Positions 25,779 to 34,195 of a stretch of DNA of 64,000 nucleotides are shown piece after piece. This DNA comes from CANJBX01 sp035556735 (GTDB taxonomy: Bacteria > Pseudomonadota > Alphaproteobacteria > Rhizobiales > Xanthobacteraceae). The first letter of the stretch is position 1, and each line of letters opens with the position of its first letter. Location: assembly GCA_035556735.1 (NCBI GenBank), contig DATMFF010000006.1, positions 838,572 to 902,571 of the forward strand. Direction: 5' to 3'. The position numbers were made by a program, and so were the translations under genes. The notes beneath the pieces were generated by a model. It was not told the DNA's origin, ran no database searches, and saw only the letters and a list, made by a program, of their open reading frames with translations.

Positions 25779-26666
25779 TCACTCCGCGAACTGCGCGATG
25801 AAGTTGCCGAGCGCAGGCGCGTCGTTGTCGCGCCGCCAGGCCAGGATCAGGCGAAAGGACACATCCAAGCCCTGCACCTCGCGCAGCGCGAGGTTGCCCG
25901 GCATGCGCGCCTGCACTTCCGACCCGACGAGGCCCAGTCCCATTCCGGCCGAGACCAGGCTGAGCTGGGTGGACAGCGTGGAGACCTCCTGGATGATGAG
26001 CGGGGAGAGGCCGCTCTGCATGCAGCCGGACAGGAGCTTGTTGTTGTAGCGCTGCAGGTTGTCGCGGCTCAGCCACACCAGCGGCTCGTCCTTGAGGTCG
26101 CCGACCTCGATCCGCTCGGCCTTGGCGAGGCGATGGCCGGTGGGGACGGCGAGCCTGATCGTGCTCAGGCTGATGGTGCGGGCATCGAGCACGCGCGCGT
26201 CGTCCGCCGAGCAATGCACGTCGTAGACGATGCCCGCGTCGAGGGCGCCTTCGTGCAGCGCGCGGATCTGCTGCACGGAGCTGAGCGGCTGCAACTCGAT
26301 GGCCACGGCCGGGAACGCATGCCGGAATGCGTTGATGCGGCGCGGGATGTCGTCGTGCCATGAGGCCACGTCGTTGAAGCCGACCGAGATGTTCCCGGCC
26401 TTGCCCGCCGCGTAGTCGCGCGCCTTCTTGTTGGCTGCGCCGACGTGGGCGAGGATCGCGGCCGCCTCCGCGGCGTAAGCCTTGCCCGCCGCGGTCAGGC
26501 GGATGCCGCGCGGCAGCCTTTCGACCAGCTCGGCGCCGATCTCGTCCTCGAGCTGCTTGATCTGTCGCGAGAGCGCGGGCTGGGCGACGCCGAGCATCTG
26601 CGCGGCGCGTCCGAAATGCTCCGTCCGCGCGAGCGCGGCGAAGTATCGAAGATGCCTCAGCTCCAT
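25779..26666 (-). CDS. LysR-family transcriptional regulator
   Basis: A 295-residue regulator: MELRHLRYFAALARTEHFGRAAQMLGVAQPALSRQIKQLEDEIGAELVERLPRGIRLT is the winged helix-turn-helix, and the rest the two-lobed effector domain. ATG 26666 gives the canonical N-terminus. It is divergent from the SnoaL-like gene (26917) and upstream of the hydrolase/monooxygenase pair on its own strand, so either could be its target. The 250-nt intergenic region (26667-26916) contains a CCCGGCA/TGCCGGG dyad (26725-26753) that could be its binding site. Confidence 0.94.
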   Translation of the reverse strand: MELRHLRYFAALARTEHFGRAAQMLGVAQPALSRQIKQLEDEIGAELVERLPRGIRLTAAGKAYAAEAAAILAHVGAANKKARDYAAGKAGNISVGFNDVASWHDDIPRRINAFRHAFPAVAIELQPLSSVQQIRALHEGALDAGIVYDVHCSADDARVLDARTISLSTIRLAVPTGHRLAKAERIEVGDLKDEPLVWLSRDNLQRYNNKLLSGCMQSGLSPLIIQEVSTLSTQLSLVSAGMGLGLVGSEVQARMPGNLALREVQGLDVSFRLILAWRRDNDAPALGNFIAQFAE

Positions 26667-26916
26667 GCGCGGATCGATACCCAGCAAGCATCGGTCGGGC
26701 AACAAAAAAGACTTAGACTCCTGTCCCGGCATACCGGAGGCTTCGCTGCCGGGGGCATTCCCTCCTCAGAGATCCACTCATCCCCGACTGTTGCGAGCCT
26801 GACGCAGAGAGTGCTTGCATGCATGGGCTGGGGAGCGATTACCTTCGATCGGTGAACTCGTGCTTCGCCGCGCGTGCGCCGGCGCTGACGAAGCATAACC
26901 GAATGTGAGGAAATCA

Positions 26917-27456
26917 ATGTCGGATCTGGCAAGCCTTGAGCTGCGGCTGAAACGAGTAGAAGACCAGCTCGAGCTTCTGCGGCTGGAGGGCGCGTATGCC
27001 TTCTTCTTCGACCGCCGTGAAGAGCAGGCATGGGCAGGCCTGTTCACCGAGGACGGCGTCTACTCGCGCCGCAAGCTTGCCGGGATGGGTGAGCCGGTCT
27101 TCATTCAGGGACGCGAAAATCTGGCCAGGTACTGCAAGTCGAATCCCGTGAGCTGCGTGCACATGCTGCACCTGCCGCATTTCGTGATCGACGGTGATGC
27201 GGCGACCTCACGCATCTTCGTTCATTACCGTGGCTCGTTGATCGAGCACGGCCGGCCGACGCAGACCGAATCGATCGGGTGCTATGACGTCTCCTACCGC
27301 CGCACCGGCGAGGGGTGGCGCATCCACCATCGCGTCAACAGCTTCTATGATCGGCAGGTCGATACTGCCTTCGGCTTCGAGCGCTCCATCCCCGATTTCG
27401 CAGTTCCGCCGCGTCCGGCGTCGGGCGACTACCCGTACCGCGACGGAAAGAGTTGA
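26917..27456 (+). CDS. SnoaL/NTF2-fold protein
   Basis: A 179-residue protein from ATG 26917, with GAGGAAA upstream. LRLKRVEDQLELLRLEGAYAFFFDRREEQAWAGLFTEDGVYSR is the usual helix and Asp-containing pocket entrance of SnoaL-like dehydratases, hydroxylases and ring-hydroxylating dioxygenase small subunits; LPHFVIDGDAATSRIFVHYRG and GEGWRIHHRVNSFYDRQ form the sheet. Single-domain members are hydratases, isomerases or non-catalytic. No ring-hydroxylating oxygenase large subunit is nearby, so the role is open; the divergent LysR suggests induced catabolic expression. Confidence 0.82.
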   Translation: MSDLASLELRLKRVEDQLELLRLEGAYAFFFDRREEQAWAGLFTEDGVYSRRKLAGMGEPVFIQGRENLARYCKSNPVSCVHMLHLPHFVIDGDAATSRIFVHYRGSLIEHGRPTQTESIGCYDVSYRRTGEGWRIHHRVNSFYDRQVDTAFGFERSIPDFAVPPRPASGDYPYRDGKS

Positions 27457-27523
27457 TCGGCCGACGTTGCCCCGGCGACGACATGGCCGCGCCGGGGCAG
27501 CACGATCCGCCGCTGCTTGCCGC

Positions 27524-28492
27524 TTACTGCTTCTCGATCCGCGCCAACTCGACCAGTCGCGCCCATTCCTTGATGTCTTGCAAAAAATAGGCCTGGGTCT
27601 CTTCCGGCGACATGGCAAATACGTCTGCGCCGCTGCGCATCAGGAATTCCGCGGTGTCGGGATCGGCCAGGGCATCGTTGAACCAGCGGTTGATCGTCTT
27701 CGCGATGGCGTCCGGGGTCTTCGCCGGCACCATCACCGCCCACCATCCCATCATGTCGATGTTGATGCCCTGCTCCTTGAGCGTCGGGAGGTCTCCCGTC
27801 GACTGGAAACGTTCGCCGGACGAGATCGCGAGAATGCGAATCCGTCCTTCCTTGTGCCGGGGGAGCGCCATCGTCGGGTCGTAAACGGCGAAATCGACCG
27901 CGCCGCTGGCGAGATCGTTGAGCGAATCGGCCGAGCTCTTGTACGCGACTTCGACGGTCTGCAGGCCGGCTTCGGTCTTGTAGGACTCCGCAATCGCTTT
28001 GGCGAAAGGCGTCGCGAACGCGTAGCTGCCCTTGTTGCCTTTCTTGCGCAGGACTTCCGTCAATTCGGCAAGCGATTTGATGGGCGACTTGCCGTCGACC
28101 GCGACAACGAATGGGAGCTTGTTGAGCGTGGCAATGGCTCTGATGTCCTTGGCGATGTCGATCGGCGGCGCCTTGAGAAGATTGGCGTTGATGGCGGTTG
28201 CGGTTCCGCCGCCGACAAGGATCGTGTGACCGTCGGGGACTGCGCGCGCGATGACGGTCAGCGAGAGCACGCCGCCGCCGCCCGGCTTGTTCTCCACGAC
28301 GACGACGTGGCCGGTCTTCTTGCTGATCTTGTCGGCAAAAAAACGAACCATGATGTCCGCGCCGCTGCCCGGCGGAAAGGCGCAGAGGAAGTGTAATTCT
28401 TTCGATGGATACTTGTCCTGCGCAACGGCCGGCGCCGTTGCGAAAGTGGCTGTCAATAATGCAAGCGCGCCGCCGACGGCCGACCTGAGCAC
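27524..28492 (-). CDS. Bug-type tripartite tricarboxylate transporter periplasmic receptor, copy 1
   Basis: A 322-residue protein from GTG 28492, preceded by AGGAGG. A signal peptide (VLRSAVGGALALLTATFATAPAVAQ) is followed by the Bug/TctC core: YPSKELHFLCAFPPGSGADIMVRFFADKISKKTG, VVVENKPGGGGVLSLTVIARAVPDGHTILVGGGTA, and the aspartate-rich substrate loop later. Bug proteins bind small organic acids or amides in the periplasm. No TctA/TctB membrane genes lie nearby, so it is an orphan receptor that either borrows a transporter or signals. Copy 4 (53055) is its closest relative in the window by shared segments (VEVAYKSSADSLNDLASGAVDFAVYD). Confidence 0.93.
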   Translation of the reverse strand: MLRSAVGGALALLTATFATAPAVAQDKYPSKELHFLCAFPPGSGADIMVRFFADKISKKTGHVVVVENKPGGGGVLSLTVIARAVPDGHTILVGGGTATAINANLLKAPPIDIAKDIRAIATLNKLPFVVAVDGKSPIKSLAELTEVLRKKGNKGSYAFATPFAKAIAESYKTEAGLQTVEVAYKSSADSLNDLASGAVDFAVYDPTMALPRHKEGRIRILAISSGERFQSTGDLPTLKEQGINIDMMGWWAVMVPAKTPDAIAKTINRWFNDALADPDTAEFLMRSGADVFAMSPEETQAYFLQDIKEWARLVELARIEKQ

Positions 28493-28558
28493 ATCTTCCT
28501 CCTGAATGTCGGGGTTATTGTGTTGTCCCGGTGCCGGAAGTATCCAGCCTGCGCCATG

Positions 28559-28576
28559 TTGTATCAAGTGATACGA
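28559..28576 (-). promoter_or_regulatory. Palindrome upstream of Bug receptor copy 1
   Basis: TTGTATC-AAGT-GATACGA is a 7-4-7 dyad with one mismatch, 67 bp upstream of the GTG. It matches the 18-bp site before the Baeyer-Villiger gene (30139-30156) at 13 of 18 positions, so a related regulator may bind it. The rest of the 28493-28834 gap contains no gene. Confidence 0.45.
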
Positions 28577-28798
28577 TCTTGCGCAAACCGGGGATGACAG
28601 GCTTGTCTCGTGCCGAGAGGAAACGGCTTGCGAGTCATCTCAGACGTCCGGCCGCGAAGGCCTTCGTCCGCGCCGCACGCGCGGCTTTGCCTTTGATCGT
28701 GGCGCGGCGCCGCCTCGCGCGGCCCATGCCGGCTCGATGCGGCGTTTCGTCGAGGGCAGGGGCCCATTGTCCGCATTTCACATCCGGCGCGGACGGGG

Positions 28799-28820
28799 CA
28801 TGATTGGGCAAACAATCATG
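28799..28820 (+). promoter_or_regulatory. Perfect inverted repeat before the HsaA-like gene
   Basis: CATGATTG-GGCAAA-CAATCATG has perfect 8-bp arms and ends five bases before the GGGAGG ribosome binding site of the gene at 28835. It may be an operator or an RNA stem next to the ribosome binding site. Confidence 0.55.
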
Positions 28821-28834
28821 TGTGGGAGGAAACA

Positions 28835-30055
28835 ATGAGCCGGACCAGCAGCGCCAGGACCACCGCGGTCGTGCCGGGCTATTCGCAACTGATGCGCGCC
28901 GCGGAGGCGATGGCGCCGCTGGTCGAGGCCGAGGCCGCCGAGGCTGAGCGCCTGACCCACATGACCGACAAGGTCGTCGCCGAATTCCGCAGCGCGGGCC
29001 TCAACTGCTTGCTCACGCCGAAGGAGCTCGGCGGCGCGCAGCTTCCCTATTCCGACGCCATGCGCATCGTCGAAAAGATCGCGCATGCCGACGGCTCGAC
29101 CGGCTGGTGCCTCATGGTCGAATGCGTGATGGGCGGCTCCATGGGCTCGATGCTGCCGCAGGAGGGCGCTCAGGCGGTGTTCGGCAACGGCGCGGACATC
29201 ATCGCCGCCGGCAACGGCGTGCCGCGCGGCTTCGCGCGCGAGGTCGACGGCGGCTACATGTTCAAGGGCAACTGGAGCTACGGCAGCGGCATCCACCATG
29301 CCGAATGGATCCACTCCGGCTGTTTCGTCATGGACGGCGACAAGATGCGCATGCTCGAGGACGGCGCGCCGGACATCGTCCTCATGCATCACCCGCGCGA
29401 CACGATCACGCCCAAGGGCAACTGGGACACCCTCGGCCTGCGCGGCACGGGCAGCTACGACTACACGCTGACCGGCGGGGAAATCTTCATTCCCCGGCAC
29501 ATGACCTACAAGTTCAACGGCGATACGCCCAAGCGCGGCGGCATCCAGTACTCGGCCGGCCTCGTGACCATCACGACCTGGGGTCACACCAGCTGGGCGC
29601 TCGGCATCGGGCGGCGGACGCTCGACGAGCTGGCGAAGATGTCGCACGGCCGCGTCGATGCCTTCGGCAAGATGACCGACAGCGCCGCGTTCAAGCAGAA
29701 ATTCGCGGATGCCGAGGCGAAGTACCGGGCGGCGCGCGCCTTCGTCTATGATGCCTGGGGCGCGGTCGACGAGGCCTACGCGAACGGGCGCGAGGCGAGC
29801 GTGCAGGAGCTCGCCTGCATCCGCATGGCGATGAAGCATCTTCATAACGTCATTTCGGAGAACGCGACCTTCGCCCACATCGCCTCGCGCGGCGTGTCGC
29901 TGCGGCCCGGCCTGCTGCAGCGCTGCTATCGCGACGTGCACGGCGGCACGCAGCACATCCTCCTGGCCGACGAGATCTTCCAGGAATGCGGCCGCGTGAT
30001 GCTGGGCGCGATCGGCAAGGACGCGCGCTGGACGATGTTCGGCGTGCATGGGTGA
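28835..30055 (+). CDS. Acyl-CoA dehydrogenase-fold flavin monooxygenase/dehydrogenase (HsaA/HpaB-like)
   Basis: A 406-residue protein from ATG 28835 (GGGAGG upstream). It has the acyl-CoA dehydrogenase fold: N-terminal helices ELGGAQLPYSDAMRIVEKIAHADGSTGWCLMV, the beta domain GYMFKGNWSYGSGIHHAEWIHSGCFV with WDTLGLRGTGSYDYTL, and a C-terminal bundle ending LQRCYRDVHGGTQHILLADEIFQECGRVMLG. The GLRGTGS segment and lack of the acyl-CoA catalytic glutamate context resemble the group D flavin monooxygenases (HsaA, 4-hydroxyphenylacetate-type), which hydroxylate phenols with FMNH2 from a separate reductase. It is followed 190 nt later by a Baeyer-Villiger-type gene, so an oxidative catabolic role is likely. 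Confidence 0.85.
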   Translation: MSRTSSARTTAVVPGYSQLMRAAEAMAPLVEAEAAEAERLTHMTDKVVAEFRSAGLNCLLTPKELGGAQLPYSDAMRIVEKIAHADGSTGWCLMVECVMGGSMGSMLPQEGAQAVFGNGADIIAAGNGVPRGFAREVDGGYMFKGNWSYGSGIHHAEWIHSGCFVMDGDKMRMLEDGAPDIVLMHHPRDTITPKGNWDTLGLRGTGSYDYTLTGGEIFIPRHMTYKFNGDTPKRGGIQYSAGLVTITTWGHTSWALGIGRRTLDELAKMSHGRVDAFGKMTDSAAFKQKFADAEAKYRAARAFVYDAWGAVDEAYANGREASVQELACIRMAMKHLHNVISENATFAHIASRGVSLRPGLLQRCYRDVHGGTQHILLADEIFQECGRVMLGAIGKDARWTMFGVHG

Positions 30056-30109
30056 GCGGCGGGGCGCATCCGGGCGCGTCCGCACGCTGACGGCACGTTG
30101 ACGGCCACG

Positions 30110-30156
30110 TTGACATGGGCGCGGCCCGCCGATTAGCCTCGTAACAACTGTGACGA
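30110..30156 (+). promoter_or_regulatory. Promoter and MarR-type operator of the Baeyer-Villiger gene
   Basis: TTGACA (30110-30115) and TTAGCC (30133-30138) lie 17 nt apart. Directly after the -10, at 30139-30156, is TCGTAACAACTGTGACGA, a 7-4-7 dyad with one mismatch that covers the expected transcription start. The same sequence, with 17 of 18 identical bases, lies in the promoter of the SDR gene divergent from the MarR gene at 43613. Confidence 0.65.
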
Positions 30157-30245
30157 TCGCGCCGCCGGCGCGGAAGCGGCCGAACGGGGTTCGGAGCAGG
30201 CCGGCGCGGCGGCCGGATAACAAGCGCAGCGGCAAGGGCAGGAAC

Positions 30246-31745
30246 ATGGATCAGCTGGTACGCGAACGGCAGCCGGCCGTCGCCGTCGAGGAAACGCATC
30301 CGCTCATCATCATCGGCTGCGGTTTTGGCGGGATCGCGCTCGCAATCGAACTGCATAAGCACAGCATCACCGATTTCGTCATGCTCGAGCGCGGAAACGA
30401 CATCGGCGGCGTGTGGCGCGACAACACCTATCCGGGCGCGGCCTGCGACATCGTCTCGCGTTTCTACTCGTTCTCGAGCGATCGCAACCGCGACTGGTCG
30501 CGCCCGTTCGCGCCGCAAGCCGAGATCTGGGACTACGCGCAGGAGATCGTCGCGCGCCACGGCATTCGCCGGCACGTGCGTTTCAACACCGAGGTGGCGG
30601 AGGCGATCTTCGACGACAAGACGGGGCTATGGACGCTGACCACGGCCGCGGGCGAGCGCTACAGGACGCCGGTCCTGGTCTCGGCCGTCGGCCTGTTCAA
30701 TCGCGCCAACATTCCCAATATCCCCGGCCGCGACAGCTTCAAGGGCGTGAGCTTCCATTCCTCGAACTGGAACCACGCGTTCCCGCTCGAGGGCAAGACT
30801 GTGGCGGTGATCGGCTGCGGCGCCAGCGCCGTGCAGTTCCTGCCCGAGATCGCGCCGCGCGTCGCCAAGCTCTATTCCTATCAGCGCTCGCCGCAGCACG
30901 TGATGCCGAAGGCGATGATGCCGGGCGCGGGCGAATGGGACGCGTGGCTGGGCAAACGCAAGTGGCTGCGTGGGCTGGCGCGGCTCAAAGTGCATCTGAT
31001 GTTCGAGCGGATCACGCTGCGTCGCCGGCGCAATCCGGAGATGCGCCTGAAAGGCGAGGAGGCGTTCCGCGCGCTGCTGGAGCGCAAGGTCAAGGACCCG
31101 GAGCTGCGCAAGAAGCTGACGCCGAACTATCCGATGGGCTGCAAGCGCCAGCTCATTTCCGACCACTGGTACGAGGCGCTCACCCGTCCCAATGTCGAAG
31201 TCATCGTCTCGCCCATCGAGAAGATCACGCCCGACGGCGTGGTGAGCGATGGCGTGGAGCGCAAGGTCGATGCGATCATCTATGGCACGGGCTTCACGCC
31301 GACGGCGTACCTGACGCCGATGCGCGTGAAGGGCCTCGCCGGCCTCGATCTCAAGCAGGCGTGGCGCGACGGGGCGGAGGCCTATCTCGGCATCACGGTC
31401 GCGGGCTTCCCGAACTTCTTCATGATGTACGGCCCCAACACCAACGCGACGACGAGCATCATCTTCATGCTGGAGTGCCAGGCCCGCTACATCGTCAGCG
31501 CGATCCGGACACTCCGGCGCAAGCGCGCGCGCTTCATGACCGTGCGCGCCGACCAGCAGCGCGCGTTCAACGCCGAGCTGCAGGAGCGGCTCGCCGCCAC
31601 GGTGTGGGCGCGGCCCGACTGCTTCTCCTACACCAAGGACGAGAACGGCAAGGTCACCACCAACTGGCCGGGCTATTCGACCGACTATCTCTGGCGGACG
31701 CGCGCGGTGAAGCCGGGCGATTTTGAGTTCGTGGGATCGGCGTAG
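30246..31745 (+). CDS. FAD-dependent monooxygenase, Baeyer-Villiger type
   Basis: A 499-residue flavoprotein. The FAD site is LIIIGCGFGGIALAIELHKH with DIGGVWRDNTYPGAACDIVSRFYSFS. The type I Baeyer-Villiger fingerprint FxGxxxHxxxW is present as FKGVSFHSSNWNH, ending in Asn where the consensus has Pro or Asp. The NADPH site is VAVIGCGASAVQFLPEIA, and GFPNFFMMYGPNTNATTSIIFMLE near the end is typical. Such enzymes insert oxygen next to a carbonyl, turning ketones into esters or lactones. ATG 30246 is preferred; the open frame above it runs through the operator. Two hydrolase/monooxygenase pairs and an esterase nearby could process the product. Confidence 0.93.
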   Translation: MDQLVRERQPAVAVEETHPLIIIGCGFGGIALAIELHKHSITDFVMLERGNDIGGVWRDNTYPGAACDIVSRFYSFSSDRNRDWSRPFAPQAEIWDYAQEIVARHGIRRHVRFNTEVAEAIFDDKTGLWTLTTAAGERYRTPVLVSAVGLFNRANIPNIPGRDSFKGVSFHSSNWNHAFPLEGKTVAVIGCGASAVQFLPEIAPRVAKLYSYQRSPQHVMPKAMMPGAGEWDAWLGKRKWLRGLARLKVHLMFERITLRRRRNPEMRLKGEEAFRALLERKVKDPELRKKLTPNYPMGCKRQLISDHWYEALTRPNVEVIVSPIEKITPDGVVSDGVERKVDAIIYGTGFTPTAYLTPMRVKGLAGLDLKQAWRDGAEAYLGITVAGFPNFFMMYGPNTNATTSIIFMLECQARYIVSAIRTLRRKRARFMTVRADQQRAFNAELQERLAATVWARPDCFSYTKDENGKVTTNWPGYSTDYLWRTRAVKPGDFEFVGSA

Positions 31746-31948
31746 GCGGCGCGGCGGCCATCCGGGCGAACGTCCTGCCTCACCGCGGGGCCGCAGCCCG
31801 CATCAGCAGGTCCTCGCGCAAGGCCGCCAGCGCCAGCAGGCCCGGAGGCAGCGCGACGCCGACGCCCCCATCTCCCATCGCCGCCGACGGCGTCTGTCCC
31901 CGAGGCTTGCAGCCCGTCCGGGCCATACGGCCCGCCGCATGGCGCGCC

Positions 31949-31987
31949 TTGACGTCCTAGACCGATTGGTCTAGACCATTCGGTCTA
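31949..31987 (+). promoter_or_regulatory. Promoter with two overlapping NemR-type boxes
   Basis: TTGACG (31949-31954), 17 nt, then TAGACC (31972-31977) form a promoter for the cupin/TetR genes. Two perfect boxes TAGACC-N4-GGTCTA (31958-31973 and 31972-31987) share two bases and cover the spacer, the -10 and the region after it. This is the known recognition sequence of the NemR/AcuR group of TetR repressors, and the TetR gene at 32500 belongs to that group. Confidence 0.75.
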
Positions 31988-32013
31988 TCGAGCGGGTCAA
32001 TGGAGGAACGGCC

Positions 32014-32406
32014 ATGCGTGTCGCCAAGGACGAGGTTGAGAAGAAGTTGGAGCTTCCCGGTACGGTCATTCGTCAGCGGACCGAGTTCGGAGACATCACG
32101 GGATACGGAAAGATCAGCGGCGAGTACTTCACCCTGGCTGCGGGCGTCGACACGACGCAGCTCTTCCAGGGGCTGCACGGCAACGCCTGTCAGTGTCCGC
32201 ATTGGGGCTTCGTTCTGCGGGGACAGATCACCACGACGGACTCCTCGGGAAACAAGGAGACCGTTGCCGCGAACGACCTGTTCTACTGGCCGCCCGGGCA
32301 CAACGTGAAGGTGGACGCCGACGCGGAGATCGTGATGTTCAGTCCGCAGCACGAACATACACGCGTGATCAACCACATGATCGACAAGGTGAACGGTTAC
32401 GCCTGA
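32014..32406 (+). CDS. Cupin-domain protein
   Basis: A 130-residue single cupin: HGNACQCPHWGFVLRGQITTTDSSGNKETVAANDLFYWPPGHNVKVDADAEIVMFSPQHE contains the two cupin motifs, though the metal-binding histidines of motif 1 are reduced to CPHWG. Ribosome binding site GGAGG lies before ATG 32014. Immediately downstream is a NemR-like repressor gene, and a double NemR box overlaps the promoter, so the cupin is probably induced by reactive electrophiles or oxidised metabolites. Function unknown; it may be a small-molecule binding or isomerase protein. Confidence 0.82.
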   Translation: MRVAKDEVEKKLELPGTVIRQRTEFGDITGYGKISGEYFTLAAGVDTTQLFQGLHGNACQCPHWGFVLRGQITTTDSSGNKETVAANDLFYWPPGHNVKVDADAEIVMFSPQHEHTRVINHMIDKVNGYA

Positions 32407-32499
32407 CCGAACCGGGTTCTGCTCGCTCGCGACGCGCGGACTCGATATAGTCCGGGCGTCGCGCGCACGCGTTCGTGCAAGGCTGAGGCTGCCGATTTG

Positions 32500-33102
32500 A
32501 TGCATTCAACCAAGCAACGCCTGATCGACGCGGGCCTGCGCATGCTGTTGGAGCAGGGCTACAACAGTCTCGGGATCCAGGCGGTGCTGGACGCGACCGC
32601 GACGCCCAAGGGGTCCTTCTATCATCACTTCAAGGACAAGGAGGACTTCGCTCTCCAGGTGCTCGACGCCTACATGACCGAGGTCCATGCCGGGCTCGAC
32701 GCGTGCCTGCTCGACGAGACGCTCTCTCCGCTTGCGCGCATCCGCCGCTTCTTCGAAATGACGCAGGAGAAGTATCGTCAGGACGGCTATCTCGGCTGCC
32801 TGATGGGCGGGCTCGGGCAGGAATTGTCCGGGGTGAGCGAGGTGTTCCGGCGCAAGATCGACTGGTGCCTGTCGTCCATCGCCGAGCGGATGGCGAGTTG
32901 CCTGAGCGAGGCGAGGCAGAAAGGCGAAGTCCCCGCGGAGTGCGACGTGCAGGAGATGGCGGACCTGTTGGTGAATTGCTGGGAAGGCGCGGCCTTGCGC
33001 AGCCGCTTGCGACGAGATCCGGCATCGCTCGTTGCGATGCTCGACTTCTACATCAATTCCGTCGCGGCCCCAGGCCGCCGTCAGAGCGCGCCTGCTGCGT
33101 AG
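32500..33102 (+). CDS. TetR-family repressor, NemR-like
   Basis: A 200-residue regulator. Residues 3-50 (STKQRLIDAGLRMLLEQGYNSLGIQAVLDATATPKGSFYHHFKDKEDFALQVLDAY) are the TetR helix-turn-helix. The middle segment YRQDGYLGCLMGGLGQELSG carries a cysteine in the same context as the redox-sensing Cys of NemR, which responds to electrophiles and bleach. ATG 32500 is used (a TTG precedes it in frame). It is 93 nt after the cupin gene on the same strand and should repress the cupin promoter through the two TAGACC-N4-GGTCTA boxes. Confidence 0.92.
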   Translation: MHSTKQRLIDAGLRMLLEQGYNSLGIQAVLDATATPKGSFYHHFKDKEDFALQVLDAYMTEVHAGLDACLLDETLSPLARIRRFFEMTQEKYRQDGYLGCLMGGLGQELSGVSEVFRRKIDWCLSSIAERMASCLSEARQKGEVPAECDVQEMADLLVNCWEGAALRSRLRRDPASLVAMLDFYINSVAAPGRRQSAPAA

Positions 33103-33182
33103 CGTGAGGGGCGCGCGTCCCCCGTTTCGTACCGCGAAATGATGCGCAAAGGCTCCCGTCACCCCGTCTGATTCTGGCTATG

Positions 33183-33204
33183 CTCCCCGAAACACATCGG
33201 GGAG
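33183..33204 (+). promoter_or_regulatory. Hairpin that covers the ribosome binding site of Bug receptor copy 2
   Basis: CTCCCCGA (33183-33190) and TCGGGGAG (33197-33204) are perfect 8-bp arms around AACACA. The right arm contains most of the GGGGAGG ribosome binding site for ATG 33212, so the mRNA could switch between a closed and an open form, or the DNA dyad could be an operator. Confidence 0.5.
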
Positions 33205-33211
33205 GACGTCC

Positions 33212-34195
33212 ATGCGTCTACGCAGAACAGGCGTTGTGACTTTCGCGCTGGCCGCCGGCCTGACGGCGCTCTCGGGCGCCGCGTTCGCGCAGGCCTGGCC
33301 GACGCGGCCCGTCACCTGGATCGTGCCATTCCCGGCCGGCGGTCCGGCGGACACGCTGGCGCGCGTGGTGGCGGGGGAGCTCTCGGCCAAGCTTGGCCAG
33401 CAGTTCGTGATCGAGAACCGTGCCGGCGCCGGCGGCAACCTGGGCGGCGTGGCGGCGGCCAAGGCCGAGCCCGACGGCTACACCATGATGTTCTCGACGC
33501 CGGGGCCGGCGGCAATCAACAAGCTGATGTACACGAATGCCGGCTACGACCCCGAGAAGGATTTCACCCCCATCGTCCTCGTCGCCAAGTCGCCGCTGAT
33601 CATCGTCGCCAACAACGATGCGCCGGCCAAGGACTTCAAGGGCATGGTCGACTACGCAAAGGCGAACCCGGGCAAGCTCAATGTCGGCCATCCCGGCAAT
33701 GGCACGCTCGGCCACATCACCTCGGAGCTGGTGCAGATCAACAGCAACATCAAGATGACGAACGTGCCCTATCGCGGCACGGCGCCGCTCACCGCCGATC
33801 TGCTCGGCGGGCAGGTGAACATCGCGATGGACTTCATCACGACCTACATTCCGCTGGTGAAGGACAACAAGATCCGCGCGCTCGCCGTCACCAGCAGTCA
33901 GCGGGTGACAGCCGATCTTCCGAACACCCCAACCGTTCAGGAGCTCGGCTTCAAGGACTTCGAGGCCACCGCTTGGTACGTGATCCTCACCCCCGCCAAG
34001 ACGCCGGCCGAGATCGTCAACAAGGTCAATGCGGCGGTGAACGCCTGGCTGCAAAGCCCCGCGGGCAAGCAGACGCTGACGAAATTCGTGATGCAGAGCG
34101 CCGGCGGGACTCCGGCGGACGCCAAGGCCTATGTCTCCAGCGAGCTCAAGAAATGGGGGCCGGTGATCAAGGCCTCCAACATCGCGCTGCATTGA
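33212..34195 (+). CDS. Bug-type tripartite tricarboxylate transporter periplasmic receptor, copy 2
   Basis: A 327-residue protein with signal peptide MRLRRTGVVTFALAAGLTALSGAAFAQA and the Bug core WPTRPVTWIVPFPAGGPADTLARVVAGELSAKLGQQFVIENRAGAGGNLGGVAAAKAEPDGYTMMFSTPG. The central VPYRGTAPLTADLLGGQVNIAMDF and the C-terminal ATAWYVILTPAKTPAEIVNKVNAAV are typical. It binds a small carboxylate or related ligand in the periplasm. No membrane subunits are encoded nearby. It sits between the NemR-like regulator and an exported esterase, all on the plus strand. Confidence 0.94.
   Translation: MRLRRTGVVTFALAAGLTALSGAAFAQAWPTRPVTWIVPFPAGGPADTLARVVAGELSAKLGQQFVIENRAGAGGNLGGVAAAKAEPDGYTMMFSTPGPAAINKLMYTNAGYDPEKDFTPIVLVAKSPLIIVANNDAPAKDFKGMVDYAKANPGKLNVGHPGNGTLGHITSELVQINSNIKMTNVPYRGTAPLTADLLGGQVNIAMDFITTYIPLVKDNKIRALAVTSSQRVTADLPNTPTVQELGFKDFEATAWYVILTPAKTPAEIVNKVNAAVNAWLQSPAGKQTLTKFVMQSAGGTPADAKAYVSSELKKWGPVIKASNIALH

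Noticed and set aside
28505..28800. A short plus-strand frame (28531-28803) as a gene
   Set aside because: No ribosome binding site, Arg/Ala-rich content and overlap with the operator of Bug receptor copy 1; it is probably promoter sequence.
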